A stretch of 64,000 nucleotides of DNA from Acidovorax sp. MR-S7 (GCF_000400995.2 NZ_DF238919.1:1-64000); one strand, 5' to 3'; shown: positions 27,361 to 37,476, numbered from the stretch's first letter. Numbers and translations are program-made. The notes: generated from the sequence alone by a model not told the origin.

Positions 27361-28394
27361 CGAAGCTGCGGCACCTGCAGCGCGGCCAGCGCCTTCATGG
27401 CGCCCATGCCGACGGCGGCGCCGAACTTCTTGGCCAGGCGCTCGGCCACGTTGTCGCGGCGGGTGTAGTCGATGACCTCCTCGGCCTTGACCACTTCGCG
27501 CGCCACGTAGTCCAGGTTGCCCATCTGGTCGGCCAGGCCCATCTCCACCGCCTGCTGGCCGGTCCAGAACAGGCCGCTGAAGGTCTCGGGCGTGGTCTTC
27601 AGGCGGTCGCCCCGGCCCTTCTTGACCACGGCGATGAACTGCTGGTGGATCTGGTCGAGCATCTGCTGCGCGTAGGCGCGCTGCGTCTCGGTCTGCGGGC
27701 TGAAGGGGTCGAGGAAGCCCTTGTTCTCGCCGGCGGTGAGCAGGCGGCGCTCCACGCCGAGCTTTTCCATGGTGCCAGTGAAGCCGAAGCCGTCCATCAG
27801 CACGCCGATGCTGCCCACGATGCTGGCCTTGTCCACGAAGATGTCGTCGGCCGCCGCGGCGATGTAGTAGGCGGCGGAGGCGCAGGTTTCCTCCACCACG
27901 GCGTAGACCGGCTTGTCGTACTTGGCCTTCAGGCGCGTGATCTCGTCGTTGATGATGCCGGCCTGCACGGGGCTGCCGCCCGGCGAGTTGATGAGCAGCA
28001 CCACGGCCTGCGAGCCCGAGTCCTCGAACGCGCTGCGCATGGCGGCCACGACGAACTCGGCGCTGGCCTCGGCACCGGCCGCGATCTCGCCCTTCACGTC
28101 CACCACGGCCGTGTGCGGCGTGGTCTTGGCGGTCGCGGCGATGTCGCGCGAGAGCACCGCCCAGACGACGGCCGCCGCCAGCACGATCCACGCGAAGCGC
28201 CAGAAGATGCGCCAGCGGCGCGCGGCGCGCTGCTCGTTCAGCGTTCCAAGCACGAGCTTTTCGAGCACTTCACGCTCCCAGGCGGGCGCCGCCTTGCTTG
28301 CTCCTTTTTCCGTAGCTGCTTGCGCCCACAGGTCGGGCGCCGGAGGCGGATTTCCCTCAAAACCTGCGGGTTCGGTGCGGGTGGGGTCGGTCAT
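27357..28394 (-). CDS. sppA: Signal peptide peptidase SppA-type S49 protease
   Basis: This 345-residue membrane-anchored protease degrades leftover signal peptides. One membrane segment (WIVLAAAVVWAVL) is near residues 68-80. The nucleophile Ser lies in EETCASAAYYIA, the LLINSPGGSP turn precedes it, and the Lys of the dyad is expected in TAGENKGFLDPF. It is a half-length type with a single S49 domain. Residues 11-28 are encoded by a copy of the dispersed repeat, which adds a Pro/Ala-rich cytoplasmic leader. The stop overlaps the convergent YwqK gene by four bases. Confidence 0.93.
   Translation of the reverse strand: MTDPTRTEPAGFEGNPPPAPDLWAQAATEKGASKAAPAWEREVLEKLVLGTLNEQRAARRWRIFWRFAWIVLAAAVVWAVLSRDIAATAKTTPHTAVVDVKGEIAAGAEASAEFVVAAMRSAFEDSGSQAVVLLINSPGGSPVQAGIINDEITRLKAKYDKPVYAVVEETCASAAYYIAAAADDIFVDKASIVGSIGVLMDGFGFTGTMEKLGVERRLLTAGENKGFLDPFSPQTETQRAYAQQMLDQIHQQFIAVVKKGRGDRLKTTPETFSGLFWTGQQAVEMGLADQMGNLDYVAREVVKAEEVIDYTRRDNVAERLAKKFGAAVGMGAMKALAALQVPQLR
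28311..28363 (+). repeat. Dispersed AGCT-repeat inside sppA
   Basis: GTAGCTGCTTGCGCcCAC, then GGGCGCCGGAGGCGGATTT. It is translated on the opposite strand as SppA residues 11-28. Confidence 0.65.
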
Positions 28395-28398
28395 GGAA

Positions 28399-28767
28399 TC
28401 AGAACTCTACGGGTTGCAGCAGTGGGGCAGTATGCCAGCGGACCATCCCGCCCTCTTCCGAGAGGGCTACCTTCACCAGGCCGCCACGGCACGGCCCGCC
28501 GACGCAGGCGCCGGTGTCGGGCTGGTAGGCCGCGCCGTGCGTGGCGCACAGCAGCCAGCGGCCGGTGTCGTCGAAAAACCGGCCTTCCTGATAGTCCATC
28601 TCCATGGGCACGTGGGAGCAGCGGTTCAGGTAGGCGTGCACCCGGCCTTCGTAGCGGATGGCGAAGGCGCGGCAGTGCTCGCCCGCGTAGCGCACGTCGA
28701 AGGCCACGGCGGGCCCGCCGTCCACCAGGTCGGCGCTGGGGCACAGGGGCATGGTCACGTCAGGCAT
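28399..28767 (-). CDS. Rieske [2Fe-2S] protein
   Basis: This 122-residue protein is a stand-alone Rieske domain. The cluster ligands are Cys50-x-His52 (RCSHVPM) and Cys74-x2-His77 (LCATHGAAY). Small Rieske proteins pass electrons to oxygenases or act in unidentified redox reactions. It lies between gph and sppA on the same strand. The ATG at 28767 overlaps the gph stop by eight bases; a second ATG at 28752 is possible. Confidence 0.88.
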   Translation of the reverse strand: MPDVTMPLCPSADLVDGGPAVAFDVRYAGEHCRAFAIRYEGRVHAYLNRCSHVPMEMDYQEGRFFDDTGRWLLCATHGAAYQPDTGACVGGPCRGGLVKVALSEEGGMVRWHTAPLLQPVEF

Positions 28768-29419
28768 GGGCGTGCAGCCAGCGGTGCAGTTCGGCCACCG
28801 AAGGGGCGATGTAGAGCGGTTCCAGCGCACCGAAGCCCTGGATGTCGTGCGCGCCGTAGCCCACGCCCACGCTGGCACAGCCGGCGGCACGGGCCATCTC
28901 CAGGTCGTGCGTGGTGTCGCCGATCATCAGCACGCGTCCGGGCGCCACGTCGAACTCGGCCATCAGCTCCTGCAGCATCAGCGGGTGCGGCTTGCCGGCG
29001 GTTTCGTCGGCGGTGCGCGATGCGTCGAACATGCCGCGCAGCTGCACCTGGTGCAGCACGTGGTCCAGCCCACGCCGGCTCTTGCCCGTGGCCACAGCCA
29101 GCAGGTGGCCCCGCTCGCGCAGGCCGTGCAGCATGGGCAGCACGCCGTCGAACAGGCTCAGGTCGTCCTGGTGCTGCAGGTAGTGGTAGCGGTAGCGGTT
29201 GGACAGCTCCACGTATTTCTCGCGCGGCACGTCGGGCGCGGCGTGGGCCAGGGCCTGGGGCAGCGCCATGCCGATCACCCAGGCAGCGGCCTCGTCGGTG
29301 GGCACGGTGCATCCTAAGTCGCGCACGGCCTCCTGGATGCTGCGCACGATGATGGCGGTGGAGTCGAACAGCGTGCCGTCCCAGTCGAAGGCGATGAGGT
29401 CGAAGCGGCGGAGGGTCAT
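28760..29419 (-). CDS. HAD-family phosphatase (phosphoglycolate phosphatase-like)
   Basis: This 219-residue haloacid dehalogenase-family phosphatase has motif I DWDGTLFDS, motif II in AVATGKSRRG, the Lys of motif III in TAGKPHPLML, and motif IV GDTTHDLEMA. A helical cap lies between motifs I and II. It resembles Gph and the PpaX group. Its start overlaps the rluC stop by four bases. The substrate is not certain. Confidence 0.9.
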   Translation of the reverse strand: MTLRRFDLIAFDWDGTLFDSTAIIVRSIQEAVRDLGCTVPTDEAAAWVIGMALPQALAHAAPDVPREKYVELSNRYRYHYLQHQDDLSLFDGVLPMLHGLRERGHLLAVATGKSRRGLDHVLHQVQLRGMFDASRTADETAGKPHPLMLQELMAEFDVAPGRVLMIGDTTHDLEMARAAGCASVGVGYGAHDIQGFGALEPLYIAPSVAELHRWLHAHA

Positions 29420-30420
29420 GGGGTGGGGAGGAAATCGGCCAGCTCGGCGGGCAGGTCGGCGTGCAGCTCGACGCGAGCGCCCGCTTCGCCGGGTTGCGCG
29501 GGATGGCTGAACTGTAGCCGCCATGCGTGAAGGAACATGCGCTTGAGGCCTTGTTTCTGCAGCCGCTTGTTGAGTTCGAAGTCGCCGTACTTGTCGTCGC
29601 CCGCGATTGGGTGGCCCTGGCTTGCCAGGTGCACGCGGATCTGGTGCGTGCGGCCGGTCTTGATGGTCACTTCCAGCAGGCTCATCGCAGGCAGGCCCTG
29701 CGAGGGGCGCGGCGCGATCTGGCTGCGCACCTTGACGAGGGTGATGGAGCGCATGCCGTCCGGGTCCTCCTGCGTGGTCACGCGCACGCGGCGCTCGCCG
29801 TCCTCCTGCAGGTATTTGTGGAGCGGCGTGTCGATCACCTTCTTGTTCGCGGGCCACGCGCCCGTGACCAGGGCGAGGTAGGTCTTGCCCGTCTCGCGCC
29901 CGCGGAACTGGTCCTGCAGGTGGGTGAGCGCAGAGCGCTTCTTGGCCACCAGCAGGATGCCCGAGGTTTCGCGGTCCAGCCGGTGCACCAGTTCCAGGAA
30001 GCGCGCCTGGGGGCGTGCCTGGCGCAACTGCTCGATCACCCCGAAGCTCACCCCGCTGCCGCCGTGCACGGCCACGCCGGCGGGCTTGTCGAGGGCGATC
30101 AGGTGCTCGTCCTCCAGCAGGATGGGGAATTCGCGCGCGGGCGCGGGGCGCTCGGCCGGGTTCTTCTCGGCCACGCGCACGGGCGGCAGGCGCACCTGGT
30201 CGCCCGCGGCCACGCGCGCGTCGGCGCTGGTGCGGCCCTTGTTCAGCCGCACCTCGCCGCTGCGGATGATGCGGTAGACGTGGGTCTTGGGCACGCCCTT
30301 CAGGTGGCGGATCAGGAAGTTGTCGAGCCGCTGGCCTGCGGATTCGGGGTCGACCTCGACGATGCGGGCGGCCGGGAGGGAAGAGGATGGGCCCGGTTTG
30401 CCCCCTATAATGTGTTTCAC
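29416..30420 (-). CDS. rluC: 23S rRNA pseudouridine synthase RluC
   Basis: This 334-residue enzyme makes pseudouridines in 23S rRNA (positions 955, 2504 and 2580 in Escherichia coli). An N-terminal S4 RNA-binding domain (QRLDNFLIRHLKGVPKTHVYRII) is followed by the RluA-type catalytic domain with Asp in LVHRLDRETSG. The first codon appears to be GTG at 30420, as no ATG is near. It is divergent from rne, the same neighbour arrangement as in other proteobacteria. Confidence 0.94.
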   Translation of the reverse strand: MKHIIGGKPGPSSSLPAARIVEVDPESAGQRLDNFLIRHLKGVPKTHVYRIIRSGEVRLNKGRTSADARVAAGDQVRLPPVRVAEKNPAERPAPAREFPILLEDEHLIALDKPAGVAVHGGSGVSFGVIEQLRQARPQARFLELVHRLDRETSGILLVAKKRSALTHLQDQFRGRETGKTYLALVTGAWPANKKVIDTPLHKYLQEDGERRVRVTTQEDPDGMRSITLVKVRSQIAPRPSQGLPAMSLLEVTIKTGRTHQIRVHLASQGHPIAGDDKYGDFELNKRLQKQGLKRMFLHAWRLQFSHPAQPGEAGARVELHADLPAELADFLPTP

Positions 30421-30989
30421 CTGCGCGACGAAAGTGTAAGTGGTTGATTTGTCTGAAGTTTAATGGACACACGGCCCGGCAAGACGCGCAGCATGGTCGA
30501 TGCCAGCGAGCGTCGTGCGCCAAAGTAGGTCGCACGCCGAGCGGCGGGCTGACGAATCGAAACACTGAATACGGAAATTCCAGGCTGTCCCCCCGCCCGA
30601 CCAGGGCGCGGCGGCCAGCGGATCAAAGCGAAATCATGTGGGTGTTGCTGGCATGGATTGTCTCGCTGTGGCAAGGGCGCCAGCCTTTGCCATTGGCGTG
30701 CAAATCGCCTGTAACGCCCGTCCGGCAAGCGCCAGCAGCTATGCTTTTCACAGCATACCCGCGCACTCTCCGGCTCGCCCCCATCCACGCGCCCCCACCT
30801 CGCCTGCGCAGCTGACCGCTGCGCAGCCGCGGTGCGCCCGGCCTTTTCCCTTCGTTTCGATGCGCCAGCCCAGGCATTCCCGGCTCCCCTAGAGCCTGTT
30901 TTGGTTTGGAACCGGCGGAACCCCGCAGCCCTGCACAGGCGCTGCGCACGGCCCCGCCGCACAACGCAGAGAAATAAAGGAAACGCATC
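30421..30989. promoter_or_regulatory. Long rluC-rne divergent region and rne leader
   Basis: This 569-base gap has no gene. RNase E messages often have long 5' leaders that bind RNase E and allow autoregulation, and this gap would fit that. It contains a partial dispersed repeat (30713-30742) and two copies of the self-complementary CTGCGCAG near 30803-30826. A GGAAA ribosome-binding sequence lies just before the rne ATG. Confidence 0.5.
30713..30742 (-). repeat. Partial dispersed AGCT-repeat in rne leader
   Basis: ACGCCCGTCC, then AAGCGCCAGCAGCTATG. It is a diverged copy lacking the outer part. Confidence 0.5.
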
Positions 30990-33900
30990 ATGAAACGGAT
31001 GCTCATCAACGCCACGCAGCCCGAGGAACGGCGCTTGGCCATCGTGGACGGCCAGAAGCTGCTGGACTACGAGATCGAGATCGAAGGGCGCGAACAGCGC
31101 AAGGGCAACATCTACAAGGCCGTGGTGACGCGCGTGGAGCCGTCGCTGGAGGCCTGCTTCGTCGACTACGGCGAAGACCGCCACGGCTTCCTGCCGTTCA
31201 AGGAAATCTCCCGCCAGTACTTCGCCGAAGGCGTCTCGCCCAGCCAGGCCAAGATCCAGGAGGTCATCAAGGAAGGCCAGGAGCTGATCGTCCAGGTCGA
31301 GAAGGAGGAGCGCGGCAACAAGGGCGCCGCGCTGACCACCTTCATCAGCCTGGCCGGCCGCTACGTGGTGCTGATGCCCAACAACCCGCGCGGCGGCGGC
31401 GTCAGCCGGCGCATCGAGGGCGAGGACCGCGCCGAGCTCAAGGAGGCGATGGACCAGCTCGAATACCCCAAGGGCATGAGCATCATCGCGCGCACCGCCG
31501 GCATCGGCCGCACCGCGCCCGAACTGCAGTGGGACCTGAACTACCTGCTCAAGCTGTGGAACGCCATCGACGGCGCCGCCAAGGCCGGCAAGGGCGCGTT
31601 CCTGATCTACCAGGAATCGAGCCTGGTGATCCGCGCCATCCGCGACTACTTCAACAGCGACATCGGCGACATCCTCATCGACACCGATGACATCTACGAG
31701 CAGGCGCAGCAGTTCATGGCGCACGTCATGCCCGAGCATGCCGCCCGCGTGAAGCGCTACCGCGACGACGCGCCGCTGTTCTCGCGCTTCCAGATCGAGC
31801 ACCAGATCGAGTCGGCCTACTCGCGCACCGTCACCCTGCCCTCGGGCGGCGCCATCGTGATCGACCACACCGAGGCGCTGGTCAGCGTGGACGTGAACTC
31901 CGCGCGCGCCATCAAGGGCGGCGACATCGAGGAGACCGCCACGCGCACCAACCTGGAGGCCGCCGACGAGGTGGCGCGCCAGATGCGCCTGCGCGACCTG
32001 GGCGGCCTGATCGTGATCGACTTCATCGACATGGAGGAGAGCAAGAACCGCCGCGAGGTCGAGAACCGCCTGCGCGACGCGCTGCGCCAGGACCGCGCGC
32101 GCGTGCAGTTCGGCACCATCAGCAAGTTCGGCCTCATGGAAATGAGCCGCCAGCGCCTCAAGCCGTCGCTGTCCGAAGGCGCCCACATCCGCTGCCCGCT
32201 GTGCGACGGCACCGGCCACGTGCGCGACACGGAAGGCTTCTCGCTGCAGATGCTGCGCATGATCCAGGAAGAGTCCATGAAGGACAACACCGCCGCCGTG
32301 CACTGCCAGGTGCCCGTGGAGGTGGCCAGCTTCCTGCTCAACGAGAAGCGCACCGAGATCGCCAAGATCGAGTTGAAGCAGCGCGTCAGCGTGGTGCTGA
32401 TCCCCAACAAGTCGCTGGAGACGCCGCACTACAAGCTCGAACGCCTCAAGCACGACGACCCGCGCCTGGACAGCCTGGACGCCAGCTACAAGCTCGCCGA
32501 CGTGGAGGAGGAGCAGACCCAGGTCACGCGCCGCTCGCAGGAGCCCACGAACAAGCAGACGCCCGTCATCAAGGGCGTGCTGCCCGATGCCCCCGCTCCC
32601 GTGGCCGAGCCGCGCCCTGAAGGCGCCGCACGCCCCGCGCGCAACCAGGGTGGCCAGGGCCCGGGCAATGCGCAGCAGCGCCCGGCAGCGCCCGCGGTGC
32701 AGCCGCAGCGCCCAGCCCCGGCGCCCGCACCGGAGCAAGGCTTCTTCTCCTGGCTCAAGAGCCTGTTCGGCTTCGGCCCTGCGCCTGCACCCGCCCCGGT
32801 GGCCGTCGCCCCGCAGCAGCCGGCCGAGGCCGCCCGTGGCGAAGCACGCCGTGACGGCCGCAATGGCGAACGTGGCCGCCGCGGCGGCCGCGACGCCTCC
32901 CGTGACGGCAACCGCGATGCGTCCCGCGAAGGCAACGGCGAAGGCCGCGGCCGCCGCGGCGAAGGCCGCAGCGGCGAGCGCGCGCTGGAAGGCCGCGAGG
33001 GCCGTGACAGCCGCAATGGCCGCAACGGCGAACGCGCCGAAGGCGAAGGCCGCCGCGAGCCGCGTGAACCGCGCGAAGGGCGTGGCGGGCGCGAACGCGG
33101 CGAGCGCCAGTCCCCTGCGCAAGCTGCCCTGCCGCAAGGCGCCGAGGCGCAGGCCCCTCTGACCGCACCCGCCGATGAAGGCACGCCCGAGCAGGCACGC
33201 GCCGAGCGCGCACCGCGCGGCGAACGTGGCGAGCGCAGCAGCGAGCGCGGTGGCCGCCGCGAACGCGGGGAGCGCCGCGAACGCGGCCCGCGCACCATCG
33301 ACGCTAATGCCCCGGCCCCGGCCGCCGCAGCGCCGGCAGCCCCTGGCGCCGACTTCGTCGATACCGCGCCCCTGGCCTCGCTGCCCGACCTGGACCTGTC
33401 GGCGGGCGAAACGGCCCCTGCGGCCGCTGAGTCGCCCGCTGGCGGCGAGGAGCGCCGCGAGCGCCGTTCGCGCGACCGCTACGGCCGTGACCGCCGCGAG
33501 CGCGGCCCACGCGGCGGCGACGCCGCGGACGCGCAGCCCGCGGCCCCGCTGCTGGACTTCGACGCCTCGGCCATCGCAGCGCCCACCGCTGGCGACGAAG
33601 AGGCCGCGCAAGAGCCCGCGCGCCGCAGCTACTTCGCCGCTTCCGCCGCACCCGTCCCTGCGGCGGAGGCCGTACCTGCCAACGCAGCACCCGTGAGCCC
33701 GGCGCCGGTGGCCCCTGCGCCCGTCGAGGCACTGGCCCCCGCGTCGGCGCCGGCACCCGTGGCCGTGGTTACGGAAGAAAGCGGCATGCCGCGCGTGCAG
33801 TCCTTCGCGCTGCCCGTGGATGCGCTGATCGAGGTGGCGAAGTCCTCGGGCCTGGAATGGATCAACTCCGACGCGGAGAAGATCGCCGCCGCCCAGGCCG

Positions 33901-34046
33901 CGATCGCCGCCGAGCCCCAGCCCATCCGCGTGCCGCGCGAGCGCCCGCCCGTGGTGGTGGTGGATGAAGGCCCGCTGGTGCTGGTGGAGACCCGCCGCGA
34001 CCTGCGCGACCTGCAGCTTCCCTTCGAGCAGGAAGGCCGCGCCTGA
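30990..34046 (+). CDS. rne: Ribonuclease E
   Basis: This 1018-residue endonuclease is the core of the RNA degradosome. The N-terminal S1 domain ([25 protein letters not shown]) is followed by the 5'-sensor and the DNase I-like catalytic domain. The catalytic acids are in [15 protein letters not shown] and IVIDFIDME. The zinc-link [11 protein letters not shown] is near residue 404. From about residue 520 the protein is a low-complexity Arg/Gly/Glu and Ala/Pro scaffold, interrupted by an [15 protein letters not shown] segment that looks like an amphipathic membrane anchor. A conserved-looking tail ([19 protein letters not shown]) closes it. Confidence 0.97.
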   Translation: MKRMLINATQPEERRLAIVDGQKLLDYEIEIEGREQRKGNIYKAVVTRVEPSLEACFVDYGEDRHGFLPFKEISRQYFAEGVSPSQAKIQEVIKEGQELIVQVEKEERGNKGAALTTFISLAGRYVVLMPNNPRGGGVSRRIEGEDRAELKEAMDQLEYPKGMSIIARTAGIGRTAPELQWDLNYLLKLWNAIDGAAKAGKGAFLIYQESSLVIRAIRDYFNSDIGDILIDTDDIYEQAQQFMAHVMPEHAARVKRYRDDAPLFSRFQIEHQIESAYSRTVTLPSGGAIVIDHTEALVSVDVNSARAIKGGDIEETATRTNLEAADEVARQMRLRDLGGLIVIDFIDMEESKNRREVENRLRDALRQDRARVQFGTISKFGLMEMSRQRLKPSLSEGAHIRCPLCDGTGHVRDTEGFSLQMLRMIQEESMKDNTAAVHCQVPVEVASFLLNEKRTEIAKIELKQRVSVVLIPNKSLETPHYKLERLKHDDPRLDSLDASYKLADVEEEQTQVTRRSQEPTNKQTPVIKGVLPDAPAPVAEPRPEGAARPARNQGGQGPGNAQQRPAAPAVQPQRPAPAPAPEQGFFSWLKSLFGFGPAPAPAPVAVAPQQPAEAARGEARRDGRNGERGRRGGRDASRDGNRDASREGNGEGRGRRGEGRSGERALEGREGRDSRNGRNGERAEGEGRREPREPREGRGGRERGERQSPAQAALPQGAEAQAPLTAPADEGTPEQARAERAPRGERGERSSERGGRRERGERRERGPRTIDANAPAPAAAAPAAPGADFVDTAPLASLPDLDLSAGETAPAAAESPAGGEERRERRSRDRYGRDRRERGPRGGDAADAQPAAPLLDFDASAIAAPTAGDEEAAQEPARRSYFAASAAPVPAAEAVPANAAPVSPAPVAPAPVEALAPASAPAPVAVVTEESGMPRVQSFALPVDALIEVAKSSGLEWINSDAEKIAAAQAAIAAEPQPIRVPRERPPVVVVDEGPLVLVETRRDLRDLQLPFEQEGRA

Positions 34047-34082
34047 CCGGGCCTGCCTAGCCGGCCGCGCCTGACCGGCCGC

Positions 34083-34110
34083 GCCATCCAGGGCCTCGCC
34101 CCTGGATGGC
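34083..34110 (+). terminator. Strong hairpin downstream of rne
   Basis: GCCATCCAGGG (34083-34093) and CCCTGGATGGC (34100-34110) pair perfectly over eleven bases around a six-base loop. Only a weak TTCTC tract follows. It is the probable end of the rne message. Confidence 0.6.
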
Positions 34111-34120
34111 TTCTCGAACC

Positions 34121-34181
34121 ATCAAAAACCATAGCTGCCAGCGCTTGATGCATAAGGGCTAGAAGCCCATTTGGCTTGAAA
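34121..34181 (+). repeat. Dispersed AGCT-repeat (rne-yaaA gap)
   Basis: AACCATAGCTGCcaGCGCTTG, then ATGCATAAGGGCTAGAAGCC and a CATTTGGCTTGAAAC tail. Confidence 0.75.
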
Positions 34182-34203
34182 CAGGGCAGCGCACCGCCAC
34201 GCC

Positions 34204-34977
34204 ATGCTGTTCCTGCTCTCCCCCGCCAAATCGCTGGACTACGACACCCCCCTGCCCGAGGGCCTGCCGCACACGCTGCCCGCCTTCGTGCCCGACAGCA
34301 CGCGATTGATCGAGGTACTGCGCGAGCAATCGCCGCAGCAGGTCGCCTCGCTCATGTCCATCAGCGACCCGCTGGCCGCGCTCAACGTGGCGCGCTACGC
34401 CGCGTGGAAGCCGCGCTTCACGGCGCGCAACGCCCGCCAGGCCGTGATGGCCTTCAACGGCGACGTATACGAGGGCCTGCAGGCGCGCACCCTCTCGCCC
34501 GAGGACCTGGACTGGGCGCAGCAGCACCTCGCCATCCTCAGCGGCCTGTACGGCGTGCTGCGCCCGCTGGACTGGATGCAGCCCTACCGCCTGGAGATGG
34601 GCACGCGCCTGGCCACCGATGCGGGGTCCAACCTCTACCAGTTCTGGGGCGCGCGCATCGCCGAGCACCTGAACCAGCGGCTGGCGGCCGACGCCACGCC
34701 GGTCGTGGTCAACCTCGCGTCGCAGGAATATTTCAAGTCCGTCGACCTCCTGACGCTCAAGGCCCGCGTGGTCGAGTGCGTGTTCGAGGACTACAAGGGC
34801 GGCCGGTACAAGATCATCAGCTTCCACGCCAAGCGTGCGCGCGGGCTCATGGCGCGCTGGGCCATCCAGCGGCGCGCGGCGACCCCGCGCCAGCTGGAGG
34901 GCTTTAACCTCGAAGGCTATGCTTTCCACCCCGCCGCCTCCGCGCCCGACCGCCTGGTCTTCCGCCGCACGCCATGA
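34204..34977 (+). CDS. yaaA: Peroxide stress protein YaaA (DUF328)
   Basis: This 257-residue protein has the hallmark start [18 protein letters not shown] and the family's [39 protein letters not shown] and [11 protein letters not shown] segments. YaaA limits free iron during peroxide stress in Escherichia coli and binds DNA through a helix-hairpin-helix-like motif. Its stop overlaps the start of the dioxygenase gene by four bases, so an iron and oxygen theme links the pair. Confidence 0.95.
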   Translation: MLFLLSPAKSLDYDTPLPEGLPHTLPAFVPDSTRLIEVLREQSPQQVASLMSISDPLAALNVARYAAWKPRFTARNARQAVMAFNGDVYEGLQARTLSPEDLDWAQQHLAILSGLYGVLRPLDWMQPYRLEMGTRLATDAGSNLYQFWGARIAEHLNQRLAADATPVVVNLASQEYFKSVDLLTLKARVVECVFEDYKGGRYKIISFHAKRARGLMARWAIQRRAATPRQLEGFNLEGYAFHPAASAPDRLVFRRTP

Positions 34978-35825
34978 CTTCACAGCCCATCACCCCCGAA
35001 CTGCGCCAATGGATCATCGACCAGGCGGGCACAGGCATCGCCGCGCCCGCGCTGATCGACGCCATGTGCAAGGCCGGCTGGAACGAGGACGTGGCTATCC
35101 AGGCGGTGGAGCAGGTGCTGCGCAAGCACCTGGACGACGTGGCCGTGCAGCAGGGCCAGCCGCCCGCCGTGCGCGTGCCCGGGCCGCCGCTGGCCGATTC
35201 GCCGCTCTTCATCGGCGTGGGCGACCGCCAGGTCGAGGTGCTCATGGCCATGGGCAGCCCGCGCGTGGTGCTGTTCGGCAACCTGCTCTCGCCCGAGGAG
35301 TGCGACGCCATCATCGCCGCCGCGCGCCCGCGCATGGCGCGCTCGCTCACCGTGGCCACGCGCACCGGCGGCGACGAGGTCAACGACGACCGCACCAGCG
35401 ACGGCATGTTCTTCCAGCGCGGAGAGAACGACGTGGTGACGCGGCTGGAAGAGCGCATCGCCCGCCTGGTGGAATGGCCCATCGAGAACGGCGAGGGCCT
35501 GCAGGTGCTGCACTACCGCCCCGGCGCCGAATACAAGCCGCACTACGACTACTTCGACCCGGCCGAGCCCGGCACAGCCACCATCCTCAAGCGCGGCGGC
35601 CAGCGCGTGGCCACGCTGGTCATCTACCTCAACGACCCGGCCCGGGGCGGCGGCACCACCTTCCCGGACGTGCACATGGAGATCGGGCCGCGCCGCGGCA
35701 ATGCCGTGTTCTTCAGCTACGAGCGGCCCCACCCCTCCACGCGCACGCTGCACGGCGGCGCGCCCGTCATCGAGGGCGAGAAGTGGATTGCCACCAAGTG
35801 GCTGCGCGAGCGGGAATTCAAGTAA
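34974..35825 (+). CDS. Prolyl 4-hydroxylase-like 2OG-Fe(II) dioxygenase
   Basis: This 283-residue protein ends with a P4Hc domain. The Fe(II) ligands are expected in [10 protein letters not shown] (His-x-Asp) and in the distal His of [14 protein letters not shown]; a C-terminal Lys in GEKWIATKW would bind 2-oxoglutarate. Residues 1-60 look like a small helical domain ([12 protein letters not shown], then [16 protein letters not shown]), similar in pattern to a UBA-like bundle. The hydroxylated target is unknown; elongation factor Tu is a known target of a Pseudomonas relative. It is coupled to yaaA. Confidence 0.88.
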   Translation: MTSQPITPELRQWIIDQAGTGIAAPALIDAMCKAGWNEDVAIQAVEQVLRKHLDDVAVQQGQPPAVRVPGPPLADSPLFIGVGDRQVEVLMAMGSPRVVLFGNLLSPEECDAIIAAARPRMARSLTVATRTGGDEVNDDRTSDGMFFQRGENDVVTRLEERIARLVEWPIENGEGLQVLHYRPGAEYKPHYDYFDPAEPGTATILKRGGQRVATLVIYLNDPARGGGTTFPDVHMEIGPRRGNAVFFSYERPHPSTRTLHGGAPVIEGEKWIATKWLREREFK

Positions 35826-35827
35826 AA

Positions 35828-35877
35828 ACGGCCTCCAGCGCCTACCCATCAAGCGCAAGCAGCTATCCATTCAATAG
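35828..35877 (-). repeat. Dispersed AGCT-repeat (upstream of queF)
   Basis: AACGGCCTCCAGCGCCTACC, then CATCAAGCGCAAGCAGCTAT. It ends seven bases before the queF start, so no normal Shine-Dalgarno sequence remains there. Confidence 0.85.
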
Positions 35878-35883
35878 CACACC

Positions 35884-36729
35884 ATGACCACGCCGGAACA
35901 ATCCCAGCTCGGCAAGGCGTCCGCCTACGCCGACCAGTACGACGCATCGCTGCTGTTCCCCCTGCCGCGCCTGCCCAAGCGCGCCGAGATCGGCATCGCG
36001 GGCGCGCCGCCCTTCTTCGGCGCGGACCTGTGGACGGCCTACGAGCTGTCGTGGCTGGGCCCGCGCGGCAAGCCGCAGGTGGCCATCGCCCACGTCACGG
36101 TGCCGTGCGAGACGCCCAACATCGTCGAGAGCAAGTCGTTCAAGCTGTACCTGAACAGCTTCAACAACACCCGCTTCGCCAGCCTGGAGGACGTACGCGC
36201 GCGCATCCGCCAGGACGTGAGCGAGGCCGTCTGGCGCGGCAGCCCCGTCGCCGGCACCGTGGGCGTGAAGCTGGTCGCGCCCGAGCTGTTCGACCAGGAG
36301 CCGATCCACGAGCTGGACGGCCTGCTGCTCGACCGGCTGGACGTGGAGTGCACGCAGTACACCCCCGCGCCCGAGCTGCTCGCAGCCAACCACGCCGAGG
36401 CGCCCGTGACCGAGACGCTGGTGAGTCACCTGCTCAAGAGCAACTGCCTCGTCACCGGCCAGCCCGACTGGGGCAGCGTGCAGATCGCCTACAGCGGCGC
36501 GCAGATCGACCAGGCCGGGCTGCTGCAGTACCTCGTGAGCTTTCGCAACCACAACGAATTCCACGAGCAGTGCGTGGAGCGCATCTTCATGGACGTGTGG
36601 ACGCGCTGCCGCCCCATCAAGCTGGCCGTCTACGCACGCTACACGCGCCGCGGCGGGCTGGACATCAACCCCTGGCGCACCAGCCACCCGCAGCAACTGC
36701 CGCGCAACGTGCGCACGGCGCGGCAGTAA
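35884..36729 (+). CDS. queF: NADPH-dependent 7-cyano-7-deazaguanine reductase
   Basis: This 281-residue enzyme reduces preQ0 to preQ1 in queuosine synthesis. It is the two-domain form like that of Escherichia coli (282 residues). The N-terminal half has [17 protein letters not shown], and the C-terminal half has the active-site Cys in [18 protein letters not shown] and the [10 protein letters not shown] segment. It is convergent with ribH, whose stop is six bases away. Confidence 0.96.
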   Translation: MTTPEQSQLGKASAYADQYDASLLFPLPRLPKRAEIGIAGAPPFFGADLWTAYELSWLGPRGKPQVAIAHVTVPCETPNIVESKSFKLYLNSFNNTRFASLEDVRARIRQDVSEAVWRGSPVAGTVGVKLVAPELFDQEPIHELDGLLLDRLDVECTQYTPAPELLAANHAEAPVTETLVSHLLKSNCLVTGQPDWGSVQIAYSGAQIDQAGLLQYLVSFRNHNEFHEQCVERIFMDVWTRCRPIKLAVYARYTRRGGLDINPWRTSHPQQLPRNVRTARQ

Positions 36730-36735
36730 CGCTCA

Positions 36736-37227
36736 TCAACGTCGCGGCACGCGCGCGAGTTGCGCCAGCGCGCCCAGGCAGGCCTGGGCGACCTCCTCGC
36801 CCTTCTTGACGAAATGCGCGCGGAAGAAGGCGCGGTGCTCCTCGTGCTCATGGAAGTCGTGCGGCGTGAGCACGGCGGAAAACACCGGCACGCCGTCGTC
36901 GAGCTGCACGCGCATCAGCCCGTCGATCACCGCGCCGGCCACGAACTCGTGGCGGTAGATGCCGCCGTTGACCACCAGCGCGCAGGCGACGATGGCGTCG
37001 TACTGCCCGCTGCGCGCCAGCGACTGCGCAAGCAGCGGGATCTCGAACGCGCCCGGCACGTCGAAATGGGTCACATGGTCGGCAGGCACGCCGCGCGCGG
37101 CCCAGGTGGCCACGGCGGCGTCGCGCGCCTGGTGGACGATGTCGGCATGCCAGAGCGCGCAGATCAGCGCGATGCGCGGCGATGCCGTGGAAGGAACGGA
37201 AGAAGAAGTTTCAGTCATCTGATTCAT
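36736..37227 (-). CDS. ribH: 6,7-dimethyl-8-ribityllumazine synthase (RibH2-like)
   Basis: This 163-residue enzyme catalyses the next-to-last step of riboflavin synthesis. The substrate loops [14 protein letters not shown] and [21 protein letters not shown] are present. The replacement of the usual GxVIRGxTxHFE-type loop by NGGIYRHEF matches the decameric RibH2 group (Brucella, Mesorhizobium), not housekeeping RibH1. An FMN riboswitch lies upstream on the same strand, so this gene is flavin-regulated and stands alone, away from other rib genes. Start 37227 gives the sequence [10 protein letters not shown]; an ATG at 37218 is also possible. Confidence 0.93.
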   Translation of the reverse strand: MNQMTETSSSVPSTASPRIALICALWHADIVHQARDAAVATWAARGVPADHVTHFDVPGAFEIPLLAQSLARSGQYDAIVACALVVNGGIYRHEFVAGAVIDGLMRVQLDDGVPVFSAVLTPHDFHEHEEHRAFFRAHFVKKGEEVAQACLGALAQLARVPRR

Positions 37228-37276
37228 GGTGAGTTCCAGACAAGGGACATGAACCAGGGCGCGCACGCGAAGCCAT

Positions 37277-37308
37277 GCCCCCGGCGCGCGGTCAGGCACG
37301 CCGGGGGC
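37277..37308 (-). promoter_or_regulatory. Expression-platform hairpin of the FMN riboswitch
   Basis: GCCCCCGGCG (37277-37286) and CGCCGGGGGC (37299-37308) form a perfect ten-base stem between the aptamer and ribH. There is no T tract after it on the minus strand. It may sequester part of the leader or act with Rho rather than as an intrinsic terminator. Confidence 0.5.
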
Positions 37309-37319
37309 ACGGCACTCGC

Positions 37320-37476
37320 GCTCTCTTTCATCCGGACTGTGACCGTCGGCCCTGGCATCGCACCAGGTCTGCTGACCCCCGGCGGCCATCCACAAGACGG
37401 CACCGGGGCGCTCGCGGGCTCGCGCGGGTCGCCCCGCGCCTACCGCCGGTGGGGAATTCCGCCCCGCCCTGAGAAC
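37320..37476 (-). promoter_or_regulatory. FMN riboswitch (RFN element)
   Basis: Read on the minus strand, the leader has the conserved AGGGCGGGGcGgAATTCCCC and ACCGGCGGTA start, a variable GC-rich helix, then GGGTCAGCAGACC, TGGTGCGATGCCAGGGCCGA and CGGTCACAGTCCGGATGAAA. These are the defining RFN-box blocks. It binds flavin mononucleotide and should lower ribH expression when FMN is plentiful. Its 3' end is about 93 bases from the ribH start. Confidence 0.93.

Noticed and set aside
28760-30565. Apparent fusion frame upstream of the HAD phosphatase
   Set aside because: The extra part is an out-of-frame reading of rluC, and the phosphatase has an ATG with an ATGA overlap.
30417-33611. Very long minus-strand open frame of over 1000 codons antisense to rne
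   Set aside because: It mirrors the GC-rich codon pattern of rne, has extreme Ala/Gly/Arg/His composition, and no recognisable domain.
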